64,000 bases of DNA from an uncultured Geobacter sp. (lineage in GTDB: Bacteria > Desulfobacterota > Desulfuromonadia > Geobacterales > Geobacteraceae), in NCBI GenBank assembly GCA_903915655.1, contig CAIWTU010000026.1, positions 36,245-100,244 of the forward strand, read 5' to 3'. Shown here piece after piece: positions 1-9,028 of this stretch. Numbering within the stretch: position 1 is the first letter of the stretch; every line of letters starts with the position of its first letter. The notes below the pieces were generated by a model that saw only the letters and a list, made by a program, of their open reading frames with translations, searched no databases and was not told the DNA's origin. The position numbers and the translations under genes were made by a program.

Positions 1-501
1 CTGTTGCGTGATTTCCCCGATCTGCAGTTTATCCTGCCGCTCGCTTCCAGCCTGAAGCGCAACGATATTGACCCCTTTATCGACTCTTCGGGGATTGAGA
101 TTACAGTGGTGGAGGAGAGTGGCTATGATGTAATGCAGGTGTGTGACGCCATCATATGCGTTTCCGGAACCGTAACGCTGGAAATTGCCTTGATCGGTGT
201 CCCTATGGTAATTATCTACAAGACTGCCCCTCTCACCTATATGATCGGCAGGCATCTTGTAAAAGTCGATCATATCGGCATCTGCAATATCGTGGCGGGG
301 GAGCGGGCTGTCAAGGAGTTGGTGCAGCACGATGCCGTCCCTGACAAGATCGTAGCGGAGATATCCAGAATTCTGACTGACAAGGAATATGATCTGGCTA
401 TCCGGGAGAAACTTTGCCAGGTCAGGGTCAAACTCGGCAGCGGAGGTTGTTCGGCCAAGGTGGCTGAAATAGCCATAAAGATGCTGACAGAGAGGTCTTA
501 A
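1..501 (+). CDS. lpxB: Lipid-A-disaccharide synthase, C-terminal part (5' end outside window)
   Basis: The first 166 codons are the C-terminal half of LpxB, the GT19 enzyme that joins UDP-diacylglucosamine to lipid X to make the lipid A disaccharide at the inner membrane. The visible segment has the family's C-terminal Rossmann half: a C-D-A-I-I-C-V-S-G-T-V-T-L-E stretch near residue 50, followed by the P-M-V-I-I-Y-K nucleotide-sugar region. Reading is open from base 1, so the gene begins upstream. The stop is directly followed by the msbA ATG with no gap, so the two are translationally linked in a lipid A operon. Confidence 0.93.
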   Translation: MLRDFPDLQFILPLASSLKRNDIDPFIDSSGIEITVVEESGYDVMQVCDAIICVSGTVTLEIALIGVPMVIIYKTAPLTYMIGRHLVKVDHIGICNIVAGERAVKELVQHDAVPDKIVAEISRILTDKEYDLAIREKLCQVRVKLGSGGCSAKVAEIAIKMLTERS

Positions 502-2217
502 ATGGGTTCATTCAAACGATTGATACTATACAGCAAACCGTTCTGGTGGCGGTTCGTCATATCCATTTTTGCCACACTCGGTATCGCCGGTACGGACGGG
601 GCTATTGCCTATATGGTGAAGCCGGTCCTGGAAAAAATGTTTTCACAAAAAGATGCCATCATCTTCCTCCTGTTGCCAGTCGGGGTGGTTTCGATATACA
701 TCTTTCGGGGAGTATGCCGCTTTACTTCCGAATACTTCATTGCAACGGGCGGACAGCTCGCCATTCAGAATATCCGTGAAGAGCTCTATCGGAAGAATAT
801 GTCGATGTCGATGCGCTTTTTCAACAATAATCCGACCGGCTCCCTCATGTCTAGAATCCTGACTGATGTCAGTGTAATGCAGGAAGGGGTTGCAACTATA
901 GTTATCGGACTGTTCAGGGACAGTTTTACCGCCATCGGTCTCTTGGGAGTAGTTTTTTACCGTAACTGGCAACTGGCGCTTATCTGCTTCCTGGCTATTC
1001 CGATGACTCTCTACCCTGCTAGGACGATAGGGAAGCGAATCAAAAAACTCTCTTCCCAAAGTCTGGGGAAGATTGGAGATATTTCGAAAATTCTGCAGGA
1101 GACCTTTTCCGGGGTAAAGGTCATCAAGGCTTTTGGCCTGGAACAGCGCGAGGTTAACAGGTTTGTCAAAACCAACAGTGAGTTTTACCAGATAACGAGA
1201 AAGGCTATCAAGTACGCGGCGCTTTCCTCTCCGGTGATGGATCTTATTACTTCAATCGGTATTGCAGCGGTAATCTGGTTTGGGGGAAGTATGGTCATGC
1301 ACGGGAGGATGAACACATTTGAGTTCTTCTCATTTATGACGGCCATGTTTATGCTCTATAGTCCTGTCAAAAAACTACTTTCGACATACAATGTTTTTCA
1401 GCGCTCCTTTGGAGCGGCTGTACGTGTTTTCGCAATGCTGGATGAAACCCCTGAAATAGTGGATCACCCGGATGCGGTCGGTCTTGGGATCGCACTGGGA
1501 GATGTTGAATTCAAAGAAGTTTCCTTCCGTTATAATAAGGAAAATGTCCTGAATAATGTCACCCTCTCTGTGACGAAAGGGGAAGTTGTAGCTCTGGTCG
1601 GCCCTTCCGGGGGTGGAAAAACCACCCTTGTATCACTGGTGCCGAGATTCTACGACGTCTCTTCCGGGTCGATTTCCATAGATGGTATCGACATCCGTAA
1701 TATCAAGCTGAATGATCTGCTGAACCAGATTGCGCTTGTCGATCAGGAAACGATCCTTTTCAACGATACAATAGCCAACAATATCAGATACGGCAAATCG
1801 GATGCGACGTCGGCCGAGGTTGAAGCAGCAGCGCTCGCCGCATTCGCCCACGATTTTATTGTTGAGCTCCCCGAAGGTTATGATACCAACATAGGTGACC
1901 GTGGGGTAAGACTCTCCGGTGGCCAAAGGCAGAGGTTGTGCATTGCCCGTGCTATTTTGAAGAATGCTCCGATACTGATTCTCGATGAAGCGACGAGTGC
2001 CCTCGATACCGAGAGCGAGCAGATGGTGCAAAAGGCTTTAACAAACCTGATGCTGAACCGGACAACATTTGTCATTGCCCATCGGCTTTCCACCATTCTC
2101 CATGCGGACAAGATTGTTGTGATCGACAAGGGGGAAATAGTGGAAATGGGGAGTCATAAGGGACTCCTGGAATATGGAGGGCTTTACCAGAAGCTCTATT
2201 CCATGCAGTTTGAATAA
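502..2217 (+). CDS. msbA: Lipid A export ABC transporter MsbA
   Basis: 571 residues, the usual length for a half-transporter with a six-helix membrane domain (about residues 15-310) fused to an ATPase domain. Walker A GPSGGGKTT lies near residue 367, the signature LSGGQRQR near 470, Walker B LILDEATSALD near 492 and the switch histidine in IAHRLST near 527. MsbA flips core-lipid A from the inner to the outer leaflet of the inner membrane as a homodimer. It begins immediately after the lpxB stop and is followed by waaA and lpxK, which supports the lipid A substrate over a general multidrug exporter. Confidence 0.95.
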   Translation: MGSFKRLILYSKPFWWRFVISIFATLGIAGTDGAIAYMVKPVLEKMFSQKDAIIFLLLPVGVVSIYIFRGVCRFTSEYFIATGGQLAIQNIREELYRKNMSMSMRFFNNNPTGSLMSRILTDVSVMQEGVATIVIGLFRDSFTAIGLLGVVFYRNWQLALICFLAIPMTLYPARTIGKRIKKLSSQSLGKIGDISKILQETFSGVKVIKAFGLEQREVNRFVKTNSEFYQITRKAIKYAALSSPVMDLITSIGIAAVIWFGGSMVMHGRMNTFEFFSFMTAMFMLYSPVKKLLSTYNVFQRSFGAAVRVFAMLDETPEIVDHPDAVGLGIALGDVEFKEVSFRYNKENVLNNVTLSVTKGEVVALVGPSGGGKTTLVSLVPRFYDVSSGSISIDGIDIRNIKLNDLLNQIALVDQETILFNDTIANNIRYGKSDATSAEVEAAALAAFAHDFIVELPEGYDTNIGDRGVRLSGGQRQRLCIARAILKNAPILILDEATSALDTESEQMVQKALTNLMLNRTTFVIAHRLSTILHADKIVVIDKGEIVEMGSHKGLLEYGGLYQKLYSMQFE

Positions 2218-2238
2218 AACCGGTTCAGATCGGACATA

Positions 2239-3534
2239 ATGATATATTTTCTTTACGATGCAATACTTTTTCTGCTGACCCCCTTCCTTGTCGGGTATCA
2301 TCTTTACCGTTCTCTGCAGAGAAAGAGGCCTCTGGCACTGCCTGAACGTTTCGGCTCCCTGAATAGCTCCGCTCTGGCGGCAATTTCCGGGGTCGAGACT
2401 ATCTGGGTGCATGCCGTATCCGTTGGTGAAACAGTTGCGGTCAAATCGCTTTTGAAGGCATTAAAAGAGCGGTACCCTGAAAGGAAGATAGTCCTCTCCA
2501 ACGTTACAGAGACCGGTCGGACAGTCGCTGCCGAATTGAAAGATGTCGACCTTTGCATCTATTTCCCTTTTGATTACGGGTTTGCTGTCAATAAGGCGAT
2601 CAAGGCAATAAAGCCATCTTGCATTATTATCGTGGAAACTGAAATCTGGCCGAATTTTCTCCGTTATGCGAAAAGGGAAAAGATTCCGGTGATACTAGTT
2701 AATGGTCGTATTTCGGATCGTTCCTTCAAGAGATACCTGCAATTCAGCTGGCTCTTCCGGCATTTTTTGGCCAACTTTTCGGCTTTCTGCATGCAGACCG
2801 GCGAGGATGCGCGACGTATAATCGCGATAGGAGCTCCGCCATCTCGAGTTAATTGTACCGGAAACCTTAAATATGATATTGCGGTTTCTCCGGTCTCCGC
2901 GGAATCATCTCTTGAACTCAAGAAAACGTACCGTATCCCGGATAATCTTCCTGTCCTTACGGCAGGAAGTACCCATCAGGGTGAGGAAGAGCTACTGGTG
3001 ACTCTCTACAAGGCTCTCATACGTGAGAACCGCACCCTTTTTCTGGTACTGGTTCCACGTCACCCTGAACGCGTGGCAAGCCTGGTTGAGCTTATGCGAC
3101 GGGAAGGGGTTCGCTCCCTCTTGCGTTCCGAACTTGAAAGTCAGCCATCCCTCTTCAGGAGTGGCGAGGCGTTGCTGGTCGATACCGTTGGCGAGCTTAT
3201 GCGGTTCTACGCATTATCCGATCTGGTTTTCGTCGGAGGGAGTATGGTTCCGGTCGGAGGGCATAATATCCTTGAACCGGCTTCCCTCTGCAAACCGGTT
3301 CTGTTCGGACCGCATATGAGCAACTTCAGGGAGATAACCTCCCTGGTGTTGGAATCGGGCGGAGGGGTTCAGGTTGCGGATGAAAGGGAACTCGAAACCT
3401 CTATTCGATTGCTGCTGGATGATGAGAAGAAACGGACCGAAATCGGCAATAACGGCGGGCGACTATTGCAGGAGAACAGCGGTTCCACGGAAAGACATAT
3501 GGAGATTATCTGCGGCTTTATCAAGCCGAGTTGA
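2239..3534 (+). CDS. waaA: 3-deoxy-D-manno-octulosonic acid (Kdo) transferase
   Basis: 431 residues; GT30 family enzyme that transfers Kdo from CMP-Kdo to lipid IVA on the cytoplasmic face of the inner membrane. It has an N-terminal hydrophobic anchor (residues 1-22), the N-terminal acceptor domain with ETEIWPN near residue 135, and the C-terminal donor domain with LVPRHPER near 272 and a GGSMVPVGGHN stretch near 334. It sits between msbA and lpxK; the lpxK ATG is only three bases after its stop. Whether it adds one, two or more Kdo residues cannot be told from sequence. Confidence 0.95.
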   Translation: MIYFLYDAILFLLTPFLVGYHLYRSLQRKRPLALPERFGSLNSSALAAISGVETIWVHAVSVGETVAVKSLLKALKERYPERKIVLSNVTETGRTVAAELKDVDLCIYFPFDYGFAVNKAIKAIKPSCIIIVETEIWPNFLRYAKREKIPVILVNGRISDRSFKRYLQFSWLFRHFLANFSAFCMQTGEDARRIIAIGAPPSRVNCTGNLKYDIAVSPVSAESSLELKKTYRIPDNLPVLTAGSTHQGEEELLVTLYKALIRENRTLFLVLVPRHPERVASLVELMRREGVRSLLRSELESQPSLFRSGEALLVDTVGELMRFYALSDLVFVGGSMVPVGGHNILEPASLCKPVLFGPHMSNFREITSLVLESGGGVQVADERELETSIRLLLDDEKKRTEIGNNGGRLLQENSGSTERHMEIICGFIKPS

Positions 3535-3537
3535 CAA

Positions 3538-4605
3538 ATGAAGAGTGAAGAATATTTCAGGGGTGTTCTGGAAGGGAAAAGGAGCGGGCCGGTTGCTCTG
3601 CTTCTCCGGCTATTTTTGTCGATACTTTCGATCCCTTATGGAGTCGTTCTGCAACTGCGGGCTCTGGCGTATGCAAGGGGACTCTTTAAATCATATCAGC
3701 TCTCTAAACCGGTAATCTCTGTCGGCAACATTACGGTCGGGGGGACAGGTAAAACGCCGATGGTTGCCTTCCTTGCCAGCTACTGCATCGGCAGGGGAAA
3801 ACGGGTGGCGGTCCTCTCCCGTGGCTATGGCGGATCTTTGCATGGTGAAATGCGGATAGTTTCCGACGGTCGGGAGATTTTCCTGACTCCCGGCGAGGCA
3901 GGAGATGAACCTTTCATGCTGGCAACCAGGATACCTGGTCTGATGGTCCTGATTGGCCCGGATCGCTACAAAACCGCCCTTTTTGCCGAGGAGCAGCTTA
4001 ACCCGGATATCTTCCTGCTGGATGACGGGTTTCAGCATCTCCGTCTGAACCGCGATCTGAATATCCTTTTGCTCAATCGGGCAAAACCTTTCGGAAACGG
4101 CTTTGTACTCCCTGCCGGCCTGCTGCGTGAATACCGGTCGGCGGCAAAAAGAGCAGATCTTGTCATCTATACCCGGTGCGGAAACGAAGAGCCTTACAAT
4201 CATTTCCCCGATATCCCCTTCTGTCGGGCGACCCACAAAATTGTCGGGGCTGTTTTGCTGGGGGGTAATTCTCCGGTACCTTTAGCTCCCCTTGCACCCT
4301 TACGCGGGCTGGCGTTTGCGGGAATTGCCGAACCTGCCGACTTCTTTGCCATGCTTGAGGAGGCGGGACTGAAAATTACTGGGAAGATGGCGTTTGCCGA
4401 CCACTGCCGATACGGGGAAAAGGAGATTGCGGAGATAGTTTCAGAACAGAAACTGCTTGAAGCAGATTACCTGATAACGACTGAAAAAGATGCCGTCAAG
4501 CTCTCGCCCTATCTGCGGGAACTCGGCATCGTTTACGCTGCTCTGCTCGAGATCGAGATCAGGGATATGAAGAACCTGGCGGATGCAGTTGAACAGTTAC
4601 TTTGA
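3538..4605 (+). CDS. lpxK: Tetraacyldisaccharide 4'-kinase
   Basis: 355 residues. LpxK phosphorylates the 4'-position of the tetraacyldisaccharide 1-phosphate to give lipid IVA, using ATP at the inner membrane. It has an N-terminal hydrophobic helix (about residues 20-40), a Walker A GNITVGGTGKTP near residues 61-72, the SRGYGG motif near 99, and LLDDGFQHLRLNRD near 160, all typical of the family. Start chosen at the ATG three bases after the waaA stop, giving the normal length. It is followed by a Trm112-like gene, the same neighbour as in the E. coli lpxK-ycaR arrangement. Confidence 0.95.
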   Translation: MKSEEYFRGVLEGKRSGPVALLLRLFLSILSIPYGVVLQLRALAYARGLFKSYQLSKPVISVGNITVGGTGKTPMVAFLASYCIGRGKRVAVLSRGYGGSLHGEMRIVSDGREIFLTPGEAGDEPFMLATRIPGLMVLIGPDRYKTALFAEEQLNPDIFLLDDGFQHLRLNRDLNILLLNRAKPFGNGFVLPAGLLREYRSAAKRADLVIYTRCGNEEPYNHFPDIPFCRATHKIVGAVLLGGNSPVPLAPLAPLRGLAFAGIAEPADFFAMLEEAGLKITGKMAFADHCRYGEKEIAEIVSEQKLLEADYLITTEKDAVKLSPYLRELGIVYAALLEIEIRDMKNLADAVEQLL

Positions 4606-4668
4606 CTTTCTTATCCCCAATGGCCAACTGTTAGCCGCAGCTTTTTTGCTTAATTAAAAGGAGAAGTT

Positions 4669-4842
4669 ATGGCATTATCGAAAAACCTGCTTGATCTTCT
4701 TGTCTGTCCGAAGTGCAAGGGAGAGATATATCTGATGGAAGACAACTCCGGACTGGTTTGCCCCGCATGTCGCCTGAAATATCCTGTAAGGGATGAAATA
4801 CCGGTTATGTTGGTTGATGAAGCTGAAACAATCGACCAGTAG
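4669..4842 (+). CDS. Trm112-like zinc-ribbon protein (YcaR/UPF0434 type)
   Basis: A 57-residue ORF with a clear ribosome site (AAAGGAGAAG, seven bases before the ATG) between lpxK and a heptosyltransferase gene. It carries two CxxC pairs (CPKC near residue 13 and CPAC near 34) and ends with the Y-P-V-R-D-E-I-P-V-M-L segment diagnostic of the Trm112/YcaR family. In eukaryotes and archaea Trm112 activates several methyltransferases; bacterial members are poorly characterised. Placement beside lpxK is conserved in other proteobacteria, so the gene is probably part of the lipid A operon, but its role there is unknown. Confidence 0.88.
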   Translation: MALSKNLLDLLVCPKCKGEIYLMEDNSGLVCPACRLKYPVRDEIPVMLVDEAETIDQ

Positions 4843-4888
4843 CGACGCATTGAATCTGCCTGGAGTGAGAAGTGAGGCCCGGACTGAT

Positions 4889-5959
4889 ATGAAAAAAATA
4901 CTGGTTTTGCGTTACCGCTTCATCGGCGATACCATCCTTACCGTACCGTTTCTGAGAAACCTGCGGAGGGCCGAACCTGATGCGTATATCTGCTGGGTTG
5001 TGGCGCCCGGTTCGTCCGATGTTGTTCAGGGGATTCCCTATGTCGATGAGCTGAAGTACTGGGATCCGGTCACCATCCATGCCGACAGCAGGGGGGCACA
5101 CCGGACGCTTGCCGCGAAGTGGACCTTTGTCAAGGAGTTGCGGGCGGTACGGTACGATAAGGTGTACGTGTTGAAGCGCTCCCTGTCGAGCGCCATCATC
5201 GCCCGACTCACCGGCGCACCGGAACGGATCGGTTTTGATACAGAAGGGCGGGGGGTTCTCCTGACGAAAAAGGTCCCTTACCGCCGTGACCAGCATGAAG
5301 TCCAAAATTTCCTGGATATTCTCCGTGCGGACAATATCCCTGTAATCGATCAACAGCTGGAAGCGTGGGTTACCGAGAGCGAATCGTCCTTTGCCGAAAC
5401 TTTTCTCTGGCAGTCAGGCATTGCGGCAGGGGAGAGGATAATTGCTCTCCACCCTTTTACAGCGAATCCTTCAAGGGCCTGGCACCCGGATAATTTTATA
5501 GGACTGGCTAATCGTCTGCAGGAAATCTATCCAGCACGTATAGTTTTTTTTGGTGGGAAAAGAGACAGCTCTGCGGCCAGATACCTCCGTGAAAAGATAA
5601 AGCCCGCACCGATCATGGCCGTGGGGAGTACAACTTTGCGCGAATCGATGGCCCTCCTCGCCCGCTGTTCTCTGCTTGTCTGTAATGATAGCGGCATCAT
5701 GCATCTGGCTGCAGCAATGGGGGTACCTTTACTGGCCCTGTTCGGGCCGCAATCTCCTCTTAAATTTGGTCCCTGGGGCGAGAAGTGCAAGGTAATCTAT
5801 GAGCGGTTTCCATGCAGTCCCTGCAGACAGAAGTTTTTCCAGGAGTGTAAACCATCGCCTCGCTCATCGCCGGAATGCCTGGAGTCGATAACCATTGAAA
5901 GGGTTCTGGATGAGGTCGCGAGTTTTAACAAAATTACTGAATCTCCGAAAGCGGATTAA
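4889..5959 (+). CDS. Glycosyltransferase family 9 (ADP-heptose:LPS heptosyltransferase-like)
   Basis: 356 residues from the ATG at 4889, giving the typical GT9 start MKKILVLRYRFIGDTIL; an upstream in-frame start at 4793 would overlap the previous gene and add an unrelated leader. C-terminal half has NPSRAWHPDNF near residue 190 and the VCNDSGIMHLAAA donor-binding motif near 268, followed by the LFGPQSP turn. A cluster of cysteines (CSPCRQKFF..CKP) near residues 309-320 is common in heptosyltransferases from this group. It should transfer L,D-heptose onto Kdo or another heptose of the inner core. Assignment to WaaC, WaaF or WaaQ is not possible by eye. Confidence 0.85.
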   Translation: MKKILVLRYRFIGDTILTVPFLRNLRRAEPDAYICWVVAPGSSDVVQGIPYVDELKYWDPVTIHADSRGAHRTLAAKWTFVKELRAVRYDKVYVLKRSLSSAIIARLTGAPERIGFDTEGRGVLLTKKVPYRRDQHEVQNFLDILRADNIPVIDQQLEAWVTESESSFAETFLWQSGIAAGERIIALHPFTANPSRAWHPDNFIGLANRLQEIYPARIVFFGGKRDSSAARYLREKIKPAPIMAVGSTTLRESMALLARCSLLVCNDSGIMHLAAAMGVPLLALFGPQSPLKFGPWGEKCKVIYERFPCSPCRQKFFQECKPSPRSSPECLESITIERVLDEVASFNKITESPKAD

Positions 5960-6019
5960 CGTTTTGCTTTATGCTGTTGTCAAGATGATGATGATGAATA
6001 AAAAATTGCCGGAGGTATT

Positions 6020-6793
6020 ATGCTTGAGCTGATTCCCAGATATTGCATTCTTTGCGATGATAAACCGGAAGGTGCAACTTATATTAATACGGACGATGTG
6101 GAATTCGTCCGCTGTCCGAACTGCTCTCTGATATGGAGGCTCAGGCCGGAAATCGATTTCGCAGCATATGATGATCCGGATTATCATACCGGTTGTTATG
6201 ATAAGAGGCGTTTACACCGGATAAAGAAAGGGCGTCGACAGTTGGCGCTGATCGATAAATATCGCCCTACCGCTGAAAAAGGTCTCCTCCTTGAGGTCGG
6301 TTGTTCGATGGGATATTTCCTGGAGGCAGCTGTTAATGACGGGTGGAGGGCAATAGGTATTGAAGTCAGCTCCCATGCGGTCAAACAGTGTCGTGATAGC
6401 GGACTTGAGGCATATCAATCTGATGCCGCAGGGATAAAGGAGTTGGGGCTGTTATTTGATGTTGTGGTAATGAAACATGTTCTGGAGCATTTTCCTGATC
6501 CGGTTGACTGTTTGCAGCAATACTATTCTTTATTAAAACCTGGCGGGTTGTTGTTTATTGAAATACCAAATGCAGGATATTATAAAGGGTGTCTGTTTAA
6601 AGAAAAATATAAATTTTATAGAGTTGAAAATGCAGCTGCGCAGCATTTTTACTATTTTACCCCCAAGAACCTGCGACGGTTACTGGAACGGTCAGGATTC
6701 AATGTCTTGCTTCCATGCGACAGGTTGAATTCAGTATTGGATTTTTTCGGGCTATCCAAGCAGTTTATCTGCCTGGCGCAGAAACCTGCTTGA
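6020..6793 (+). CDS. Class I SAM-dependent methyltransferase with N-terminal zinc ribbon
   Basis: 257 residues preceded by CCGGAGG. The N-terminus carries two CxxC pairs (CILC near residue 8, CPNC near 34), forming a small zinc ribbon. The Methyltransf_23-type Rossmann domain follows: SAM motif I LLEVGCSMGYF near residue 90, an acidic IGIEVS near 114 and KHVLEHFPDP near 150. Such proteins are frequent in O-antigen and sugar-modification clusters, where they methylate a sugar. Substrate unknown. It opens the glycan gene block running to 11802. Confidence 0.8.
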   Translation: MLELIPRYCILCDDKPEGATYINTDDVEFVRCPNCSLIWRLRPEIDFAAYDDPDYHTGCYDKRRLHRIKKGRRQLALIDKYRPTAEKGLLLEVGCSMGYFLEAAVNDGWRAIGIEVSSHAVKQCRDSGLEAYQSDAAGIKELGLLFDVVVMKHVLEHFPDPVDCLQQYYSLLKPGGLLFIEIPNAGYYKGCLFKEKYKFYRVENAAAQHFYYFTPKNLRRLLERSGFNVLLPCDRLNSVLDFFGLSKQFICLAQKPA

Positions 6794-6820
6794 TAATGTC
6801 CCTTTTCTCGGTATAGAGCT

Positions 6821-7924
6821 ATGAAAGTTCTTCTGATAAACAATGATAAGGGGTGGGGCGGCGGACAGGAACACCTGAAGGACCTCTCCCTCGAGCTTTT
6901 AAGGCAGGGGGCGTCGGTGCATTTCGTGGTGAGGTCCGGATCCAGATCCGATACTCTATTCCGTCAACTTGGAATGCCCGTTCATCCTCTTCCCAGTCAT
7001 GGATGGGGAGATCTGCAGGCCTTCTGGCGCCTGGTGTCGCTGTTGCGTCGGGAACGTTTCGATATCGTTTCCGTTAATCGTGAACACGACCTCCTTTTGA
7101 CGGCCCTTGCCTGGCGCTTTGCTTTTCCATGGCGCAAGCCTGGCCGACTCACGATGAGTTACCATACGGCAACGACACGCCGGCAGCTTATGCTTGGCTC
7201 AGTTGATGCGGTTGTCTGTATTTCCGAGTATGTCAAGTCCAAGCTCCTTCAAGGAAATCCCAATCTGGCACTGAAGGTAACCCTCCTATATCACGGTATT
7301 ACTCAGGCGGCAACTCCTCTTCACCCCGACAAGTTTGATCGCAATCGGCAACGCCGGTTTTTTTCCGGCACAGGTTTTCCGCTGATCGGGATGGTAGGTG
7401 AGTTTTTTAAGAATCAGGGTGAGCTTGTTGAGATGATCCCGCAGCTTAAAGAGGCTTTTCCGTCCCTCAAGGTTGCTTTTGTAGGGGATAACACCGACCT
7501 CTCTCTCATCAATCCTCTCCTGGCAAAGATCACCCTCCTTGGATTGGAGAATGATCTGCTCTTCACCGGGAGAGTCCCACGGGAGAAAATTCCTGACCTC
7601 TTTTATGATTTTGATCTGTCGGTAACCACGCATCGGAACGAAGGGTTCGGTATCGTCCACCTGGAGAGTCTTGCTGCAGCTACACCTGTAGTTGCTTATA
7701 ATGAAGGGGGATTTGTTGATATCTTCAAAGGTGAGCAGGTCGGCGTCCTGGTGGATGGGGGAAAGAAGGAGTTTGCTGCGGCTGTTATCGCTCTCCTGAA
7801 AAATGACGAGAAGCGCTTTGCCATGGGGGGAGAAGGGGAGAAGCTGGTGAAACGGAAATACTCCATACAGGCGATGGGAAAGAGTTATCTGGACTTTTAC
7901 CGAAAGCTGACAGGTGAAGCTTGA
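6821..7924 (+). CDS. Glycosyltransferase family 4
   Basis: 367 residues with the GT-B fold signature of GT4: N-terminal MKVLLINNDKGWGGGQEHL (glycine-rich acceptor loop) and C-terminal NEGFGIVHLESLAAATPVV near residue 270, which holds the E-x7-E donor-binding motif. No membrane segment or signal peptide is evident, so it acts at the cytoplasmic face. It overlaps the next gene, a second GT4 sharing the same D-x-x-x-G-W-G-G-x-x opening, by 11 bases; the two are probably an old duplication acting in series on the LPS core or O-unit. Sugar specificity unknown. Confidence 0.85.
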   Translation: MKVLLINNDKGWGGGQEHLKDLSLELLRQGASVHFVVRSGSRSDTLFRQLGMPVHPLPSHGWGDLQAFWRLVSLLRRERFDIVSVNREHDLLLTALAWRFAFPWRKPGRLTMSYHTATTRRQLMLGSVDAVVCISEYVKSKLLQGNPNLALKVTLLYHGITQAATPLHPDKFDRNRQRRFFSGTGFPLIGMVGEFFKNQGELVEMIPQLKEAFPSLKVAFVGDNTDLSLINPLLAKITLLGLENDLLFTGRVPREKIPDLFYDFDLSVTTHRNEGFGIVHLESLAAATPVVAYNEGGFVDIFKGEQVGVLVDGGKKEFAAAVIALLKNDEKRFAMGGEGEKLVKRKYSIQAMGKSYLDFYRKLTGEA

Positions 7925-9023
7925 CGTGAGGATTGCTCTGGTTGATAACAGTAGAGGGTGGGGGGGGGCTGAACAGATACTTTTCTCTTTGGCCACTGGA
8001 CTCAGAAGCCGTGGTCATCATGTGGGACTGTTCCTGTCGGAAGGCTCTGAAACTGTTGACAAGTTCGTTCAGGGAGGCTTTCTGACGTGGGCAATTCCCC
8101 GGAAAGGGGTAGGAACAGTCAGGGGCATCGTTAAAATGATACGGATTGCCCGCAGCGAAAAGTTCGACCTGATCCATCTTCATCGCAACCATGACCTGCT
8201 GGTCGGGAAAATCGTCTCTTATTTTGCTGGGAAACTGCCGCTCTTGCTTACTCAACATTGCCTCCTTGGCAATACATCCTTTTCCGTGATGAATTTAGCG
8301 GACAGGATTGCAACCGTTTCAAAGTTCATTGCGGAAGGGATCGTTGAACGGATTCCCCGCCTGCATCGCAAACTTCTTGTCGTGCACAATGGGGTAGATA
8401 CTGATAAATTTGAACATCTCCGTGACGACTATTGGAAAGGACGGCACGAATTAGCCGGGAGAGGCCCGCTGTTGGGAGTAGTTGGCTATTTTTATAAGAA
8501 TCAGGAGGAGCTGATCGAGATCCTTCCTCGCATCAGGGCGGTATATCCGGATATGATGCTAATCATCATGGGGCAAGACGATAGCAAAATGGATTACCTG
8601 AAAAAAAGGGTGACCGAATGCGGAGTTGCCGATTCGGTATTTTTCGCAGGGAACATTGAGCATAGTGAGATGCCGCGCGCCCTGGCGGGGATCGACCTCA
8701 ATATCAGCGCCTTCCGCAGGGAAGGGTTCGGGTTGAGCGTTATTGAGGGGATGGCGGCAGGCACCCCTTTTGTCGGATATCGTGCCGGCGGATACGAAGA
8801 GATTGTCACTCAGGGGGAAAATGGATATCTGGTCGAGAGCCAGGACGAATTTGTGGAGATCATAATTGAACTGCTGGGTGACAAGGAAAGGTTGAATTCA
8901 TTGGGGGGAAGAGCCAAGGGGGTCGTCAGGCAAAGGTTTTCGGTCGACAGGATGCTGACGCATTACGAAACAGTATATGCAGATCTGCTGAAAGAAAATA
9001 ATTCTCCTATGGAAGGGAGCTGA
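7914..9023 (+). CDS. Glycosyltransferase family 4
   Basis: 369 residues from a GTG that overlaps the end of the preceding GT4 gene by 11 bases; an alternative GTG at 7926 would shorten it by four codons. The N-terminus reads RIALVDNSRGWGGAEQILF, and the donor site REGFGLSVIEGMAAGTPFV lies near residue 265. It shares layout with the gene upstream. A conserved LLVVHNGVDTDKF segment near residue 155 is usual for GT4 enzymes. It likely adds one residue of the LPS outer core or O-unit. Confidence 0.85.
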   Translation: MKLDVRIALVDNSRGWGGAEQILFSLATGLRSRGHHVGLFLSEGSETVDKFVQGGFLTWAIPRKGVGTVRGIVKMIRIARSEKFDLIHLHRNHDLLVGKIVSYFAGKLPLLLTQHCLLGNTSFSVMNLADRIATVSKFIAEGIVERIPRLHRKLLVVHNGVDTDKFEHLRDDYWKGRHELAGRGPLLGVVGYFYKNQEELIEILPRIRAVYPDMMLIIMGQDDSKMDYLKKRVTECGVADSVFFAGNIEHSEMPRALAGIDLNISAFRREGFGLSVIEGMAAGTPFVGYRAGGYEEIVTQGENGYLVESQDEFVEIIIELLGDKERLNSLGGRAKGVVRQRFSVDRMLTHYETVYADLLKENNSPMEGS

Positions 9024-9028
9024 TAATT

